DNA of 64,000 nt from Acinetobacter sp. ANC 4805 (GTDB taxonomy: Bacteria > Pseudomonadota > Gammaproteobacteria > Pseudomonadales > Moraxellaceae): positions 124,001 through 188,000 of the forward strand of contig NZ_JAKZGD010000007.1 in the NCBI RefSeq assembly GCF_022549495.1. The letters are read 5' to 3'. Position numbers and translations under genes: made by a program. A model generated the notes under the pieces. The model saw nothing but the letters and a program-made list of their open reading frames with translations, made no database searches and had not been told where the DNA came from. Positions 34,442 through 44,683 of the stretch are shown in pieces. The stretch's first letter is position 1. Each line of letters starts with the position of its first letter.

Positions 34442-34933
34442 ATGGTTGCTCAAATTCGTATTGGACAAGGGATTGATGTACATGCTTTTGAAGCAGGTGA
34501 TTTTGTTACTTTGGCAGGAATTAAAATCCCGCATACGCATGGTTTAAAAGCACATTCAGATGGTGATGTTGTTTTACATGCCTTGAGTGATGCTTTATTA
34601 GGTGCATTGGCATTGGGTGATATTGGTCAACATTTTCCAGATACCGATCCTGAATATAAGGGGGCGGATAGTCGTGTGCTGCTTAAACATGTGTATCAAT
34701 TGATTTTAGATCGTGGTTATCATTTAAATAATGCAGATATTACGGTTGCGTGTGAACGCCCAAAACTTGCAAAACATAATTTAGAAATGCGCCAAAGCAT
34801 TGCGGATGTGCTTGATGTTGATGTCACTCAAATTAGTATCAAAGCAACAACGACTGAACAACTGGGTTTTACAGGTCGTCAAGAAGGTATTTTAGCAACA
34901 GCGACAGTTTTGGTTTCACATCAAGCAAGATGA
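34442..34933 (+). CDS. ispF: 2-C-methyl-D-erythritol 2,4-cyclodiphosphate synthase
   Basis: A 163-residue enzyme of the non-mevalonate isoprenoid pathway. RIGQGIDVHAF with the zinc Asp/His pair is at the N-terminus, followed by AHSDGDVVLHAL and the C-terminal KATTTEQLGFTGRQEG. dxr of the same pathway is at 44684. The gene overlaps the convergent phosphatase-like gene by 13 bases. The neighbouring ispD is not here. Confidence 0.95.
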   Translation: MVAQIRIGQGIDVHAFEAGDFVTLAGIKIPHTHGLKAHSDGDVVLHALSDALLGALALGDIGQHFPDTDPEYKGADSRVLLKHVYQLILDRGYHLNNADITVACERPKLAKHNLEMRQSIADVLDVDVTQISIKATTTEQLGFTGRQEGILATATVLVSHQAR

Positions 34934-35445
34934 TCGATGTTGTTTAATGATTGCTCAAGTTCTAGTGTTGCTTTACGACCTTGTAGCTGTAAAGTAATGC
35001 TGTGCATTAAACCAGTCCATGTTTCATTAGGTTCCCAGATTTCATGTAATAATGCCTGAGCAGTGGGCATATCCATATCCATATAAAATTGACGATATAG
35101 ATACATTAAGCTACTCACGCGCATGTTTTTAGCACAATGTAGCCAAATAATTTCATTTTGGACAAGATGGGCAATGAGATCTAAAACCAATAAACACTGT
35201 TCTGCGCAAGGGATGTCCCAGTCAATCGGAATGTGAATGTAGTTTAATCCTAAGTCTAAACAGATTTGGTCTTGTTTGGCTAAATGATTTTCTGATTTGC
35301 TCGTTGCAAGATTGATCACTGTACTACAGCCATATTCTTTAATCTGCTGTAGTTGTTCAGCAGTTGGCTGAGCAGAACTAAATAGATGCTCGTGCACCAA
35401 AGAAAAACTAGGTATTTCAGACAGTGCTTGTTCGAGTGAGGTCAT
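34921..35445 (-). CDS. Dual-specificity phosphatase-like protein
   Basis: About 174 residues with the cysteine-phosphatase P-loop HCAKNMRVSS (H-C-X5-R type) and the upstream strand GCSTVINLATSKSENHL, as in the DUF442/beta-lactamase-hydrolase-like phosphatases. No general acid can be assigned with certainty. The start is placed at ATG 35445; a TTG at 35478 would add eleven residues. Substrate unknown. It overlaps the ispF end. Confidence 0.65.
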   Translation of the reverse strand: MTSLEQALSEIPSFSLVHEHLFSSAQPTAEQLQQIKEYGCSTVINLATSKSENHLAKQDQICLDLGLNYIHIPIDWDIPCAEQCLLVLDLIAHLVQNEIIWLHCAKNMRVSSLMYLYRQFYMDMDMPTAQALLHEIWEPNETWTGLMHSITLQLQGRKATLELEQSLNNIDHLA

Positions 35446-35557
35446 AACGTCCGCTGTATAGTGATCAAAATTCCCCAAATAGGCGGAACTTCTTCTAATA
35501 AAGGATTCACTTACTATAAGTGTTTTTATTTAAGTGTTCAATTTAGATCGTAGAAAT

Positions 35558-35590
35558 AAAAACAGCATCATCGTGATGCTGTTTTTTTTT
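35558..35590. terminator. Terminator between argF and the phosphatase-like gene
   Basis: The arms AACAGCATCA and TGATGCTGTT around TCG are flanked by A-rich sequence on the left and ten T on the right. It terminates argF on the minus strand; the T-run side faces plus, so it may be bidirectional. Confidence 0.8.
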
Positions 35591-35597
35591 TTGATAT

Positions 35598-36518
35598 TTA
35601 ATCTTTCTTCAGATTCTCATTCAATAAGAATTCCATTAATGCTTTTTGAGCATGTAAGCGGTTCTCTGCTTCATCCCAAACGACTGCATTTTTGTGGTCT
35701 AGCATATTTTCAGAAATTTCCTCACCGCGATGTGCAGGTAAGCAATGCATAAATAAGCAATCTGGGTGTGCCAAGTCCATCAATTTTTCGTTAACCTGAA
35801 AATCAGCAAATGCTTTTTCACGTAACTTTTGCTCTTCTTCTTGCCCCATGCTTGCCCATACGTCTGTTACGATCAGGTCAGCATTTACAGCAGCATCTTC
35901 TGCTTTATTAAAGACTTCTACGCAGTCGGCAAATTCGGCTAAAAACTCAGGTTTTGGTTCATAGCCTTCAGGTGCGGCAACTTTGAGTTTAAAGCCCATC
36001 ATGTGTGCTGCTTCAATATATGAATTACACATATTGTTGCCATCGCCAATCCATGCAACTGTTTTACCTTTAATGCTGCCGCGATGTTCTTGAAAAGTTT
36101 GTAAGTCTGCAAGTAACTGACACGGATGATGGTCATCCGTTAATCCATTAATGACAGGAACTTTCGAATAAGAAGCAAAACGTTCAACAATATCGTGGCC
36201 AAAAGTACGAATCATCACGATATCAAGCATGCTTGAAATGACACGTGCTGAATCTTCAATTGGCTCACCGCGACCTAATTGAGTATCTCGTGGAGAAAGG
36301 AAAATCGCACTACCACCAAATTGGCAAATACCAGCTTCAAAAGAAATACGTGTACGTGTACTCGATTTCTCAAAAATCATTCCTAAGACTTTACCCACAA
36401 ACGGCTGAAATACCGTATTTGTATGCTGCATACGCTTCAATTCTTGTGCGCGGTCTAAAATGCGTTGCAACTCTAAAGTTGAAAGGTCTCGTAAAGTTAG
36501 GAAATGCCGAAGCGCCAT
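35598..36518 (-). CDS. argF: Ornithine carbamoyltransferase
   Basis: A 306-residue enzyme making citrulline from ornithine and carbamoyl phosphate in arginine synthesis. The phosphate loop SSTRTR, the HPCQ motif ([14 protein letters not shown]) and the ornithine-site [10 protein letters not shown] are all intact. The start MALRHFLTL follows the AGGAG-like GGGAG; the four-residue longer frame is not needed. Preceded by a likely promoter. Confidence 0.95.
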   Translation of the reverse strand: MALRHFLTLRDLSTLELQRILDRAQELKRMQHTNTVFQPFVGKVLGMIFEKSSTRTRISFEAGICQFGGSAIFLSPRDTQLGRGEPIEDSARVISSMLDIVMIRTFGHDIVERFASYSKVPVINGLTDDHHPCQLLADLQTFQEHRGSIKGKTVAWIGDGNNMCNSYIEAAHMMGFKLKVAAPEGYEPKPEFLAEFADCVEVFNKAEDAAVNADLIVTDVWASMGQEEEQKLREKAFADFQVNEKLMDLAHPDCLFMHCLPAHRGEEISENMLDHKNAVVWDEAENRLHAQKALMEFLLNENLKKD

Positions 36519-36597
36519 AGTTACTCCCACAATAATTATTGAATAAAAACAATAATTAATTGTTATTTAATGGGTGGTGAATAAAAAAGAATTGACT

Positions 36598-36625
36598 ACT
36601 ATACTATATGGCTCAAAAAATGCAA
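36598..36625 (-). promoter_or_regulatory. Sigma-70-like promoter candidate for argF
   Basis: On the minus strand TTGCAT and TATAGT are 16 bases apart, ending about 80 bases upstream of the argF start. A second TATAGT overlaps. Also consistent with an AT-rich leader. Confidence 0.35.
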
Positions 36626-36630
36626 AAGAA

Positions 36631-37272
36631 TTAGACTATTTGATGGGCTTTTAAGAATATATCTACACAATAGTTAATATAATCAAATATTTCTGCATCA
36701 TCAGCTTGAACATTTAAGCCCATCAAATTGCGCCATTCGACATCGCGTAAAATACCAAAATACATGGTGGCTGAGAAATGGGGATTGGAGCAGGATATTT
36801 CATCCATGCTGTGTGCCTGTTCCAGTGCAAAGGCAATGGTATTTTGAATATTTAAAGCACATCGGTCATAAAAATAATGTGCGAGCTGAACGTCTTTTTG
36901 GGATTGTTCTGTGAACATGCGCATAAAGGCAATGTTCTCGGGTTGTACGATATGCTGATAAAAACGTTGTAATGTTTGAATTAAATAGATTCTTAAATTG
37001 TTTTTTTCAGGTGTATATGGAAAGCAAACGCCTTTGAAAAAAACTTCTCTACGATAGTCGCAAATCGCCGTAAACAAACCTTCTTTATTACCAAAATATT
37101 TATAAATAGATGTTTTTGAACCACCTGCATGATTGACGATATCATCCAGTGAAACCGCATCATAACCTTTCTCAAGAAATAAATCGGTTGCACAAAGCAA
37201 TAAGGCGAGACGACGTTCTTGACCGCGACGGGTTTGGGGTTGTTCACAGCTTGGGTAACAAATATCAGCCAT
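36631..37272 (-). CDS. TetR/AcrR-family transcriptional regulator
   Basis: About 213 residues. The N-terminal helix-turn-helix is clear: RRLALLLCATDLFLEKGYDAVSLDDIVNHAGGSKTSIYKYFGNKEGLF. The C-terminal half is the ligand domain with AefR-like features (MRMFTEQSQKD, MYFGILRDVEWRNLMGL). Neighbours argF and ntrC do not point to a target; no divergent transporter gene is present. The start is placed at MADICYPS. Confidence 0.85.
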   Translation of the reverse strand: MADICYPSCEQPQTRRGQERRLALLLCATDLFLEKGYDAVSLDDIVNHAGGSKTSIYKYFGNKEGLFTAICDYRREVFFKGVCFPYTPEKNNLRIYLIQTLQRFYQHIVQPENIAFMRMFTEQSQKDVQLAHYFYDRCALNIQNTIAFALEQAHSMDEISCSNPHFSATMYFGILRDVEWRNLMGLNVQADDAEIFDYINYCVDIFLKAHQIV

Positions 37273-37370
37273 TATCGTCAATGCGTGCTATGGGGGTATG
37301 TTCATTATAGCAAAAACCATATGCCTTGTATGGCTATAGATATAGAGTATGTTTCAAAACGTCTCGGTAT

Positions 37371-37403
37371 AAAAAAGCGAGTAAATAAATTACTCGCTTT
37401 TTT
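37371..37403. terminator. Terminator between tetR and ntrC regions
   Basis: The arms AAAAAAGCGAGTAA and TTACTCGCTTTTTT surround ATAAA. The flanks are symmetric, so it can act on both strands. It ends the ntrBC transcript on the minus strand. Confidence 0.88.
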
Positions 37404-37418
37404 GCAATGTATATGGGA

Positions 37419-38918
37419 TTAAGCTGAGCGAACTTCTTCGTCATCATCTTCATCAGAAGATTCCATGCCGAGTTCTTTTAATTTACGGGTCAGCGTATTG
37501 CGTCCCCAACCTAAAAGTTCAGCAGCATGACGCTTGCGTCCACGAGTCTGTTGTAGAGCCGCATTAATGAGCGTGCGTTCAAACATTGGGGTGGCGATAT
37601 CTAAAATTTTCATTTCGCCATTTTTTAGTTTCTGGATTGCCCATTGACCTAATAATTCATCCCAATGATGTACGGTGACTCTTTCAACTAAAGCTGGGCT
37701 TGTTGTTGAAGAAGCTAGTGTCGTATCACTCGTCGATTTTTGTATAGAGACTTGTTTAAGTTCGGCAGGTAGGTCTTCTGGATAAACTTCTCTGCCCGTA
37801 ATCATTACAGTTAACCAACGGCAGGTATTTTCTAATTGACGAACATTACCTGGCCAAGGAAGCTGTTGCATGTAGTCTGTCGTTTCTGTGCGTAAGATTT
37901 TAGGGCTTACACCTAATTCTTTTCCTGCGCGAGCCAAAAAGTGTTGGGCAAGCATTGGAATATCTTCACTACGATGAGCAAGTTTTGGAATATGAATACG
38001 AATCACGTTGAGACGATGATACAAGTCTTCACGGAAACGTCCTTCATTCACTAACTTTTCTAAGTCTTGGTGTGTTGCTGCGACAATACGAACATCCACT
38101 TTGACAGGAATATGTCCACCTACACGGTAAAATTCACCATCTGCAAGTACGCGGAGTAAACGTGTTTGCGTTTCAAAAGGCATATCACCAATTTCATCAA
38201 GGAATAATGTACCGCCATTGGCTTGTTCAAAACGCCCTTGATGTTGAGTGTTGGCACCAGTAAAAGCACCTTTTTCATGCCCGAATAACTCGGTTTCGAT
38301 TAAATCTTTTGGAATTGCAGCCATATTGAGTGCAATAAAAGGTTTGGCACGACGTGGTGAGTGCTTATGTAGTGCATGTGCAACAAGTTCTTTACCTGTA
38401 CCAGATTCACCATTAATCAATACCGTGATATGGGATTGAGATAAACGTCCAATTGCACGGAATACTTCCTGCATTGCAGGAGATTCACCGATAATTTCGG
38501 TTGATTGTAGCGGTGTCGTTGCTTTGGTTGCTTCTTGTTGTTGTAATTTATTGAGATGCAAAATCGCACGATTAACGAGGGCTAGTGCTTCATCAATATC
38601 AAATGGTTTTGGTAAATATTCAAAAGCACCTGTTTGATAACTCGATACAGCCGATTCTAGATCTGAATGTGCTGTCATAATAATTACAGGAAGGTCTGGA
38701 TGGGTATTCTTAACTTTAGACAAGAAAGTTAAACCATCAATTCCGGGCATGCGAATATCTGTCAAAATGACATCTGGTGCGCCATCGTGTAAGCGTTCAA
38801 GTGCTGTTTGTGCTTCTTCAAAGTTGGTAACGTCAAAACCTTCTTCTTTAAAAGTTTTTTCGAGTACCCAACGCATGGCACGATCATCATCTATTACCCA
38901 AATTTTATTTCGTGACAC
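37419..38918 (-). CDS. ntrC: Nitrogen regulatory response regulator NtrC
   Basis: A 499-residue activator of sigma-54 promoters. The receiver domain has the phospho-acceptor Asp54 (ILTDIRMPG). The AAA+ domain shows Walker A GESGTGKE and the sigma-54 contact loop GAFTGA ([13 protein letters not shown]). The C-terminal Fis-type helix-turn-helix reads [22 protein letters not shown]. It overlaps ntrB by 14 bases. Targets in this window probably include the nas genes. Confidence 0.96.
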   Translation of the reverse strand: MSRNKIWVIDDDRAMRWVLEKTFKEEGFDVTNFEEAQTALERLHDGAPDVILTDIRMPGIDGLTFLSKVKNTHPDLPVIIMTAHSDLESAVSSYQTGAFEYLPKPFDIDEALALVNRAILHLNKLQQQEATKATTPLQSTEIIGESPAMQEVFRAIGRLSQSHITVLINGESGTGKELVAHALHKHSPRRAKPFIALNMAAIPKDLIETELFGHEKGAFTGANTQHQGRFEQANGGTLFLDEIGDMPFETQTRLLRVLADGEFYRVGGHIPVKVDVRIVAATHQDLEKLVNEGRFREDLYHRLNVIRIHIPKLAHRSEDIPMLAQHFLARAGKELGVSPKILRTETTDYMQQLPWPGNVRQLENTCRWLTVMITGREVYPEDLPAELKQVSIQKSTSDTTLASSTTSPALVERVTVHHWDELLGQWAIQKLKNGEMKILDIATPMFERTLINAALQQTRGRKRHAAELLGWGRNTLTRKLKELGMESSDEDDDEEVRSA

Positions 38919-40014
38919 GGTCTAACTCCCAAGGTAAATATAAGCTAAATATGGTTTTTCCTGGAACGGACTGACACTCGATCATTCCGTTGTGTTGATG
39001 CATAATGTTTTGTGCAATGCTTAGCCCAAGCCCTGTACCTTTTGCTCGTCCAGTGACAAGGGGATAAAATACGGATTCTAAGATGCTTTCTGGAACACCA
39101 GGTCCATTGTCTTCAATATCAATACGTACCGTAGAACGGTTTAGAACACCATTAATTGTGACTAAGCGTTGGATACGGGTTCTTAAAACAAGTTCAGGTT
39201 CTGAATCTGTAAAGAAGTCTTTATTTTCAGTCATCGCTTGAACTGCATTTACGCTGATATTGAGCATGACTTGAATGAGTTGATCACGATCAGCCATTAC
39301 ATCCGGCAAAGAAAGGTCATAATCACGTGTGATCTTAATTTTTTTCTTGGTTTGGTTCGCGATCAGTGAACGAACACGTTCCAAAGGTTCATGAACATTT
39401 ACCAGTTCATAGCTTGGTAGTTGACGTGAACCAAGCATGGTATCTGCGAGGTTGGTTAATCTATCGACTTCACTAATAATAATATCGGTAAATTCACGAT
39501 AGCTATCATCGCCTAAACTACGTGCTAGCAACTGAGTTGCGCCGCGAATACCTGCCAGCGGATTTTTAATTTCATGTGCAACGCCACGCACGAGTTGACG
39601 CGCGACTTGATGCTGTTGAACGAGATTTTCTTCTTTAGAAATTTTTAGCATACGATCAATTGGATTTAACTCAATTAATAGTAGCGAGTGATGGCTTTTA
39701 CCAGCATTTAATTGGGATACAGTGTAGTCAACATGTATTGGTTTGAAATTCACATTGATTACAGCTTCACGGCGAGTATAATGCTGCCCGCTTTGTAATG
39801 TGTTGATTAATGCTTCATGTGTGCTAAATGAGTCATCATGTGCATGAAGTAAGTTAAGCACAGGTTGACCTGATGCGCGAAATGAACTGATGTCAAATAA
39901 TGCTTCACAAGCAGAATTTAAATAAAAAATATTCAGCTTACTATCGACCAATAAAATGGCAGTGGTCAGATTATCTACGAGTAGTCGATAGTCGATAGTG
40001 TTATGTTGATCCAT
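38905..40014 (-). CDS. ntrB: Nitrogen regulation sensor kinase NtrB
   Basis: A 369-residue cytoplasmic histidine kinase with an N-terminal PAS domain (LVDSKLNIFYLNSACEALFDI) and no membrane segment. The phospho-acceptor histidine lies in GVAHEIKNPLAGIRGA, the ATP-binding N box in MLNISVNAVQAM, and the G boxes in DNGPGVP and GRAKGTGLGLSIAQNI. In known systems PII controls it. It is upstream of and overlaps ntrC. Confidence 0.95.
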   Translation of the reverse strand: MDQHNTIDYRLLVDNLTTAILLVDSKLNIFYLNSACEALFDISSFRASGQPVLNLLHAHDDSFSTHEALINTLQSGQHYTRREAVINVNFKPIHVDYTVSQLNAGKSHHSLLLIELNPIDRMLKISKEENLVQQHQVARQLVRGVAHEIKNPLAGIRGATQLLARSLGDDSYREFTDIIISEVDRLTNLADTMLGSRQLPSYELVNVHEPLERVRSLIANQTKKKIKITRDYDLSLPDVMADRDQLIQVMLNISVNAVQAMTENKDFFTDSEPELVLRTRIQRLVTINGVLNRSTVRIDIEDNGPGVPESILESVFYPLVTGRAKGTGLGLSIAQNIMHQHNGMIECQSVPGKTIFSLYLPWELDRVTK

Positions 40015-40342
40015 TTGTGAATCGTCCTGTTTTAAAATGGCGCAATAAATATCAATATAGATGAATAGCCATTAACTTCTTAAATGTAGCTAATGCAAAA
40101 TACAAGCCAACTTTGTATTGGCTAATTTTCAACAACTTAATTCATAAGTAATTCGTTTATGCTGTATTTTTCACATAGATTGAGTTATTTCAATATTTTA
40201 TCATGCTTTAAAATAGTGCGTTACTGAAGTTTTATTTAGTTTTTGGTTGTATTTTGGTGCATTACACAAAGAGATGGCTTTGCAGCTATGCGGCAGCAAA
40301 GAAAAGTCATACAATACGCCGATTCAAGTGGAGCGCAGATTC
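40015..40342. other. Intergenic region between ntrB and rimO
   Basis: This 328-base AT-rich stretch must hold the divergent promoters of ntrB and rimO. I see no convincing sigma-54 element, dyad or small gene in it. The open frame running into rimO from 40247 is not family-like. Confidence 0.4.
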
Positions 40343-41686
40343 ATGAAGACCCCCAAAGTCGGTTTTGTATCTTTAGGTTGTCCTAAGGCATTGGTAGATT
40401 CTGAACGAATTTTAACTCAGTTAAAGACTGAAGGTTATCAAGTTGCATCAGATTATGACGGTGCAGATTTGGTTGTTGTTAATACTTGTGGTTTTATTGA
40501 ATCTGCAGTGCAAGAGTCTTTAGATGCGATTGGCGAAGCCATGAGCGAAAATGGTCGCGTCATCGTCACTGGCTGCCTAGGTAAAGATGAAGATAAAATT
40601 CGCCAGATGCACCCAAATGTTCTTAAAGTAACAGGCGCAGCAGCATATCAAGATGTGATGGAAGCTGTGCATGAGTATGTACCAGCACCGCCAAAGCATA
40701 ACCCATTTATTGATTTAGTGCCTGAGCAAGGTGTTCGTTTAACACCAAAACATTACGCTTATTTAAAAATATCAGAAGGTTGTAACCACCGCTGTACATT
40801 CTGCATTATCCCAAGCATGCGTGGTGACTTAGTGTCTCGCCCTGTAGGTAAAGTGTTGGATGAAGCAGCTGCACTGAAACGTGCGGGTGTAAAAGAAATT
40901 CTAGTGATTTCTCAAGATACTTCTGCATATGGTTTAGATACCAAATACAAGTTGGACTTTTGGAATGGACAGCCTGTAAAAACCAAGTTTTATGATATGT
41001 GTGAAGCACTTGGTCAGCTTGGTATTTGGGTGCGTTTACATTATGTATACCCATACCCACATGTGGACGCTGCAATTGATCTTATGGCACAAGGTAAAAT
41101 CTTGCCATATTTAGATATTCCTTTTCAGCACGCCAGTCCGCGCATCTTAAAATTGATGAAGCGACCAGCTCATAGCGAAAATACCTTAGAACGCCTTAAA
41201 TTGTGGCGTGAAAAATGCCCTGAATTGGTGATTCGTTCAACTTTCGTGGTTGGTTTTCCTGGTGAAACAGAAGAAGACTTCCAAATTTTATTGGAATGGC
41301 TGAAAGAAGCTCAACTTGATCGTGTGGGTTGCTTTACTTATTCGCCTGTAGAAGGTGCAACAGCCAATGATCTTCCAGATCATGTAGCAGAAGAAATTAA
41401 ACAAGAACGCTATGAGCGTTTTATGGAAGTTCAGCAAGCGATTTCTGCGGCAAAATTGCAAAAACGTATTGGTCAGACAATGACAGTATTAGTTGATAGC
41501 TTGGAAGAAGAATTCCCAGTTGCTGTTGCGCGTTCATATGCAGATGCACCAGAAATCGATGGCAACGTTTTTGTTGAAGATATTGATAAAACTGTGATTA
41601 AAGCAGGTGATTTACTTGAAGTCGAAATTACCGATGCGGATGAATATGATTTGTTTGCAAAGTTGATTCAAATTAAATCTGCTTGA
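40343..41686 (+). CDS. rimO: Ribosomal protein S12 methylthiotransferase
   Basis: A 447-residue radical-SAM enzyme adding a methylthio group to Asp of ribosomal protein S12. The N-terminal cluster domain starts [17 protein letters not shown] with its cysteines, including GCLGKDE later. The radical-SAM motif is [10 protein letters not shown]-terminal TRAM domain binds S12. The start MKTPKVG follows GGAGCG and matches the family N-terminus. Confidence 0.94.
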   Translation: MKTPKVGFVSLGCPKALVDSERILTQLKTEGYQVASDYDGADLVVVNTCGFIESAVQESLDAIGEAMSENGRVIVTGCLGKDEDKIRQMHPNVLKVTGAAAYQDVMEAVHEYVPAPPKHNPFIDLVPEQGVRLTPKHYAYLKISEGCNHRCTFCIIPSMRGDLVSRPVGKVLDEAAALKRAGVKEILVISQDTSAYGLDTKYKLDFWNGQPVKTKFYDMCEALGQLGIWVRLHYVYPYPHVDAAIDLMAQGKILPYLDIPFQHASPRILKLMKRPAHSENTLERLKLWREKCPELVIRSTFVVGFPGETEEDFQILLEWLKEAQLDRVGCFTYSPVEGATANDLPDHVAEEIKQERYERFMEVQQAISAAKLQKRIGQTMTVLVDSLEEEFPVAVARSYADAPEIDGNVFVEDIDKTVIKAGDLLEVEITDADEYDLFAKLIQIKSA

Positions 41687-41738
41687 TATTGAATTAAATT
41701 TAAGAGAATTTTGAGATTGGTCGGTTTGGAGTAAAGGT

Positions 41739-42467
41739 ATGTCAGCTTCTAAAAATCCACGTTATGCACGAATTTTGCTCAAGCTTTCAGGTGAAGCTTT
41801 AGCAGGCAATAAAGATATGGGTATTGATGCTCAAGTATTAGATCAAATGTCGCTTTCAATTGCACATTTGGTTGGGTTGGGCGTACAAGTTGGTATCGTT
41901 GTTGGTGGTGGTAATTTATACCGTGGTAGCCAGCTACAAAAAGACGGTTTGGTCGGACGTGTAACAGGCGACCAAATGGGAATGTTAGCAACGGTGATGA
42001 ATGGTTTAGCAATGCGTGATGCATTGGTTCGCCGTAATATCAAAACACGTTTGATGTCTGCTCTTCAGATTGGAACGGTTGTAGAATCATATTCTAGTCG
42101 TGATGCGATTCGCCACTTAAGTCAAGGTGAAGTCTGCGTATTTGTTGCAGGTACAGGTAATCCTTTCTTTACCACAGATACTGCTGCTTGTTTACGTGGT
42201 ATTGAAATTGAAGCAAACTTGATTTTAAAAGCAACCAAAGTAGATGGTGTCTATAACAAAGACCCAAGTAAATATGATGATGCTGTTAAATATGATAATT
42301 TAACTTTTGATCAAGTGCTTGATGAAAAGCTAGGTGTGATGGATCTGACCGCAATTTGCTTATGTCGTGATCATAATGTTCCATTGCAAGTCTTCGATAT
42401 GAACAAATCGGGTGCACTACTTTCTGTAGTAATGGGTGAAAAAGAGGGTACTCACGTTACGAATTAA
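41739..42467 (+). CDS. pyrH: UMP kinase
   Basis: A 242-residue bacterial UMP kinase with [53 protein letters not shown] and ATKVDGVY motifs. It makes UDP and is hexameric. First gene of the conserved pyrH-frr-uppS-cdsA-dxr-rseP-bamA block. Confidence 0.96.
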   Translation: MSASKNPRYARILLKLSGEALAGNKDMGIDAQVLDQMSLSIAHLVGLGVQVGIVVGGGNLYRGSQLQKDGLVGRVTGDQMGMLATVMNGLAMRDALVRRNIKTRLMSALQIGTVVESYSSRDAIRHLSQGEVCVFVAGTGNPFFTTDTAACLRGIEIEANLILKATKVDGVYNKDPSKYDDAVKYDNLTFDQVLDEKLGVMDLTAICLCRDHNVPLQVFDMNKSGALLSVVMGEKEGTHVTN

Positions 42468-42544
42468 TGTACGTGAGCCATAAAGCTCTTTATACTAATG
42501 TCTAAATATTTTGTAATACCTAATGAATAAGTAAGGAAGATCAT

Positions 42545-43099
42545 ATGATTAACGATCTCAAAAAAGATAGCGAACAGCGTATGAATAAAACACTTGACTC
42601 TTTGGAGCAAGGTTTTGCAAAAGTTCGTACTGGACGTGCGCACCCATCTATTTTAAATGGTGTGATGGTTCCTTACTATGGTTCTGATGTTCCATTAAAC
42701 CAAGTTGCAAACGTGGGACTTGAAGATTCACGTACACTGTTAGTACAGCCATTTGAACGTTCAATGGTGTCTGCGATTGATAAAGCAATTCGTGAAGCTG
42801 GTTTGGGACTAAACCCTATTACAGCGGACGCAATTCGTGTACCAATGGCTGCATTGACTGAAGAAACGCGTCGTGATATGCAAAAAGTTGCACGTACTGA
42901 AGCTGAGAATGCCAAAGTTGCAATTCGAAATATTCGTCGTGATGTATTAGGTGATATCAAAGCATTATTGAAAGAGAAAGAAATTTCTGAAGATGATGAC
43001 CGCCGTGCATCAGATGATATTCAGAAAATTACGGATAAATTCGTTGCTGAAGTAGAAAAGCGCTTAGCTGCGAAAGAAGCTGAATTAATGAAGGTCTAA
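42545..43099 (+). CDS. frr: Ribosome recycling factor
   Basis: A 184-residue factor that splits post-termination ribosomes with EF-G. Typical segments: [26 protein letters not shown] at the N-terminus and the C-terminal helix [31 protein letters not shown] precedes the start. Four bases separate its stop from uppS. Confidence 0.96.
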   Translation: MINDLKKDSEQRMNKTLDSLEQGFAKVRTGRAHPSILNGVMVPYYGSDVPLNQVANVGLEDSRTLLVQPFERSMVSAIDKAIREAGLGLNPITADAIRVPMAALTEETRRDMQKVARTEAENAKVAIRNIRRDVLGDIKALLKEKEISEDDDRRASDDIQKITDKFVAEVEKRLAAKEAELMKV

Positions 43100-43103
43100 T
43101 TTT

Positions 43104-43853
43104 ATGACCTTGCAAGAAGATCAGCTTCTTCCTCAGCATGTTGCCATCATCATGGATGGCAACAATCGCTTTGCCAAAAAAATGCAAATGCAAAAAGGTG
43201 ATGGGCATCGTGAAGGCAAAAATGTCTTAGATCCAATTGTTGAGCATTGTAAAAGCGTCGGTGTGAAAGCCTTAACTATTTTTGCATTTTCAAGTGAAAA
43301 CTGGAATCGACCGCAGTATGAAGTTGATTTACTCATGAAATTGTTGGAAGAAACAATTCATGAACAACTTCCACGTATGGAAAAGTTCAATATTGCACTA
43401 CGTTTTATCGGAGATCGTTCACGACTTTCTGATCATTTGAGTGCTTTGATGCATTATGCAGAACAAAAAACAGCTGCTTTTGACTCCATGACCTTAACTA
43501 TTGCGATTAGTTATGGTGGTATGTGGGATATGGCGCATGCGGCAAAGTCTATAGCTGAGGATGTTCTTGCTGGAAAAGTTCAAACAAATCAGATAAATGT
43601 TGATTTATTTGATAAATATGTCAGTTTAAATGATCTACCTGCTGTGGATTTGTTAATCCGTACAGGAGGTGATTATCGTTTGTCTAATTTCTTACTGTGG
43701 CAAGCTGCTTACGCAGAACTGTATTTTACAGAAACATTATGGCCAGAGTTTACCGTAGAAGAGTTAGATCACGCATTTCGTGTTTTTTCAGGGCGTGAGC
43801 GACGTTTTGGTAAGACGACAGAACAAATTCAACAAGCGAAAATAGAGAATTAA
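43104..43853 (+). CDS. uppS: Undecaprenyl diphosphate synthase
   Basis: A 249-residue cis-prenyltransferase that makes the lipid carrier for cell wall and O-antigen. The catalytic Asp loop reads IMDGNNRFAKK (most relatives have MDGNGRWAKK), with FAFSSENWNRP and the C-terminal LIRTGGDYRLSNFLLWQAAYAEL. It follows frr by four bases and is two bases before cdsA. Confidence 0.95.
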   Translation: MTLQEDQLLPQHVAIIMDGNNRFAKKMQMQKGDGHREGKNVLDPIVEHCKSVGVKALTIFAFSSENWNRPQYEVDLLMKLLEETIHEQLPRMEKFNIALRFIGDRSRLSDHLSALMHYAEQKTAAFDSMTLTIAISYGGMWDMAHAAKSIAEDVLAGKVQTNQINVDLFDKYVSLNDLPAVDLLIRTGGDYRLSNFLLWQAAYAELYFTETLWPEFTVEELDHAFRVFSGRERRFGKTTEQIQQAKIEN

Positions 43854-43855
43854 TA

Positions 43856-44683
43856 ATGTTAGAGCGGATTATTACCGCATTGGTGTTAGTTGCTGTTGTT
43901 TTAAGTTGCATGTTTGCAACGCAATCACATTATCCAATGTTTATGCTTATGATTTTAGCGGCTGGAGTTGCAGGCTATGAGTGGTTTAAGCTTATGCCTC
44001 GTCAAGCAGCGATTGTTTCAAAACCTAAAGCTTGGATATATGGGGGATGTGTAGCACTTGTTTCAACACTCGCATTATTTTTTGATGATGTTGCATTACT
44101 ACTTTGGGCAGCATCTATTCTTACATGGTTAGGTAGTATTTACTGGGTTAAAAGCTTCCCAGAGTCGGATAATTGGTACAATGTTTCGTTGTATATCATT
44201 GGATTTATCTTAATTTCTGCTGCTGTGACCGCACTTTATGCTGTTTGGCATAGTTCTCCGTGGTGGTTGATGTATTTGTTCCTCTTGGTTTGGGGGGCAG
44301 ATAGTGGTGCTTATTTTGTAGGTCGTAAATTTGGGAAGAAAAAGCTTGCGCCAAGTGTTAGCCCAAATAAATCAGTTGAAGGATTATATGGAGGAATTGC
44401 AACAACTGTGATAATCATGTTTGTTGTGCAATATTTCTATTTAAATTTAACGACAATCCAGCTCATTTTATTCTTAATTCTTTCAATTATTACCGTATTT
44501 GCATCAGTATTAGGTGACTTATTTGAGTCGATGATCAAACGCCGTGCTGGAATCAAAGATTCTGGTCGTGTACTTCCAGGTCATGGTGGGGTATTAGATC
44601 GAATTGATTCACTTCTTGCAGCAGCACCTATTTTTGCAACTGGTATGTATGTATTGGTAAAACTTATTGGTGTAGATCTTTAA
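43856..44683 (+). CDS. cdsA: Phosphatidate cytidylyltransferase
   Basis: A 275-residue inner membrane enzyme with about seven hydrophobic segments. The C-terminal signature GDLFESMIKRRAGIKDSGRVLPGHGGVLDRIDSL is complete. It makes CDP-diacylglycerol for phospholipid synthesis. The dxr start is the next base after its stop. Confidence 0.95.
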   Translation: MLERIITALVLVAVVLSCMFATQSHYPMFMLMILAAGVAGYEWFKLMPRQAAIVSKPKAWIYGGCVALVSTLALFFDDVALLLWAASILTWLGSIYWVKSFPESDNWYNVSLYIIGFILISAAVTALYAVWHSSPWWLMYLFLLVWGADSGAYFVGRKFGKKKLAPSVSPNKSVEGLYGGIATTVIIMFVVQYFYLNLTTIQLILFLILSIITVFASVLGDLFESMIKRRAGIKDSGRVLPGHGGVLDRIDSLLAAAPIFATGMYVLVKLIGVDL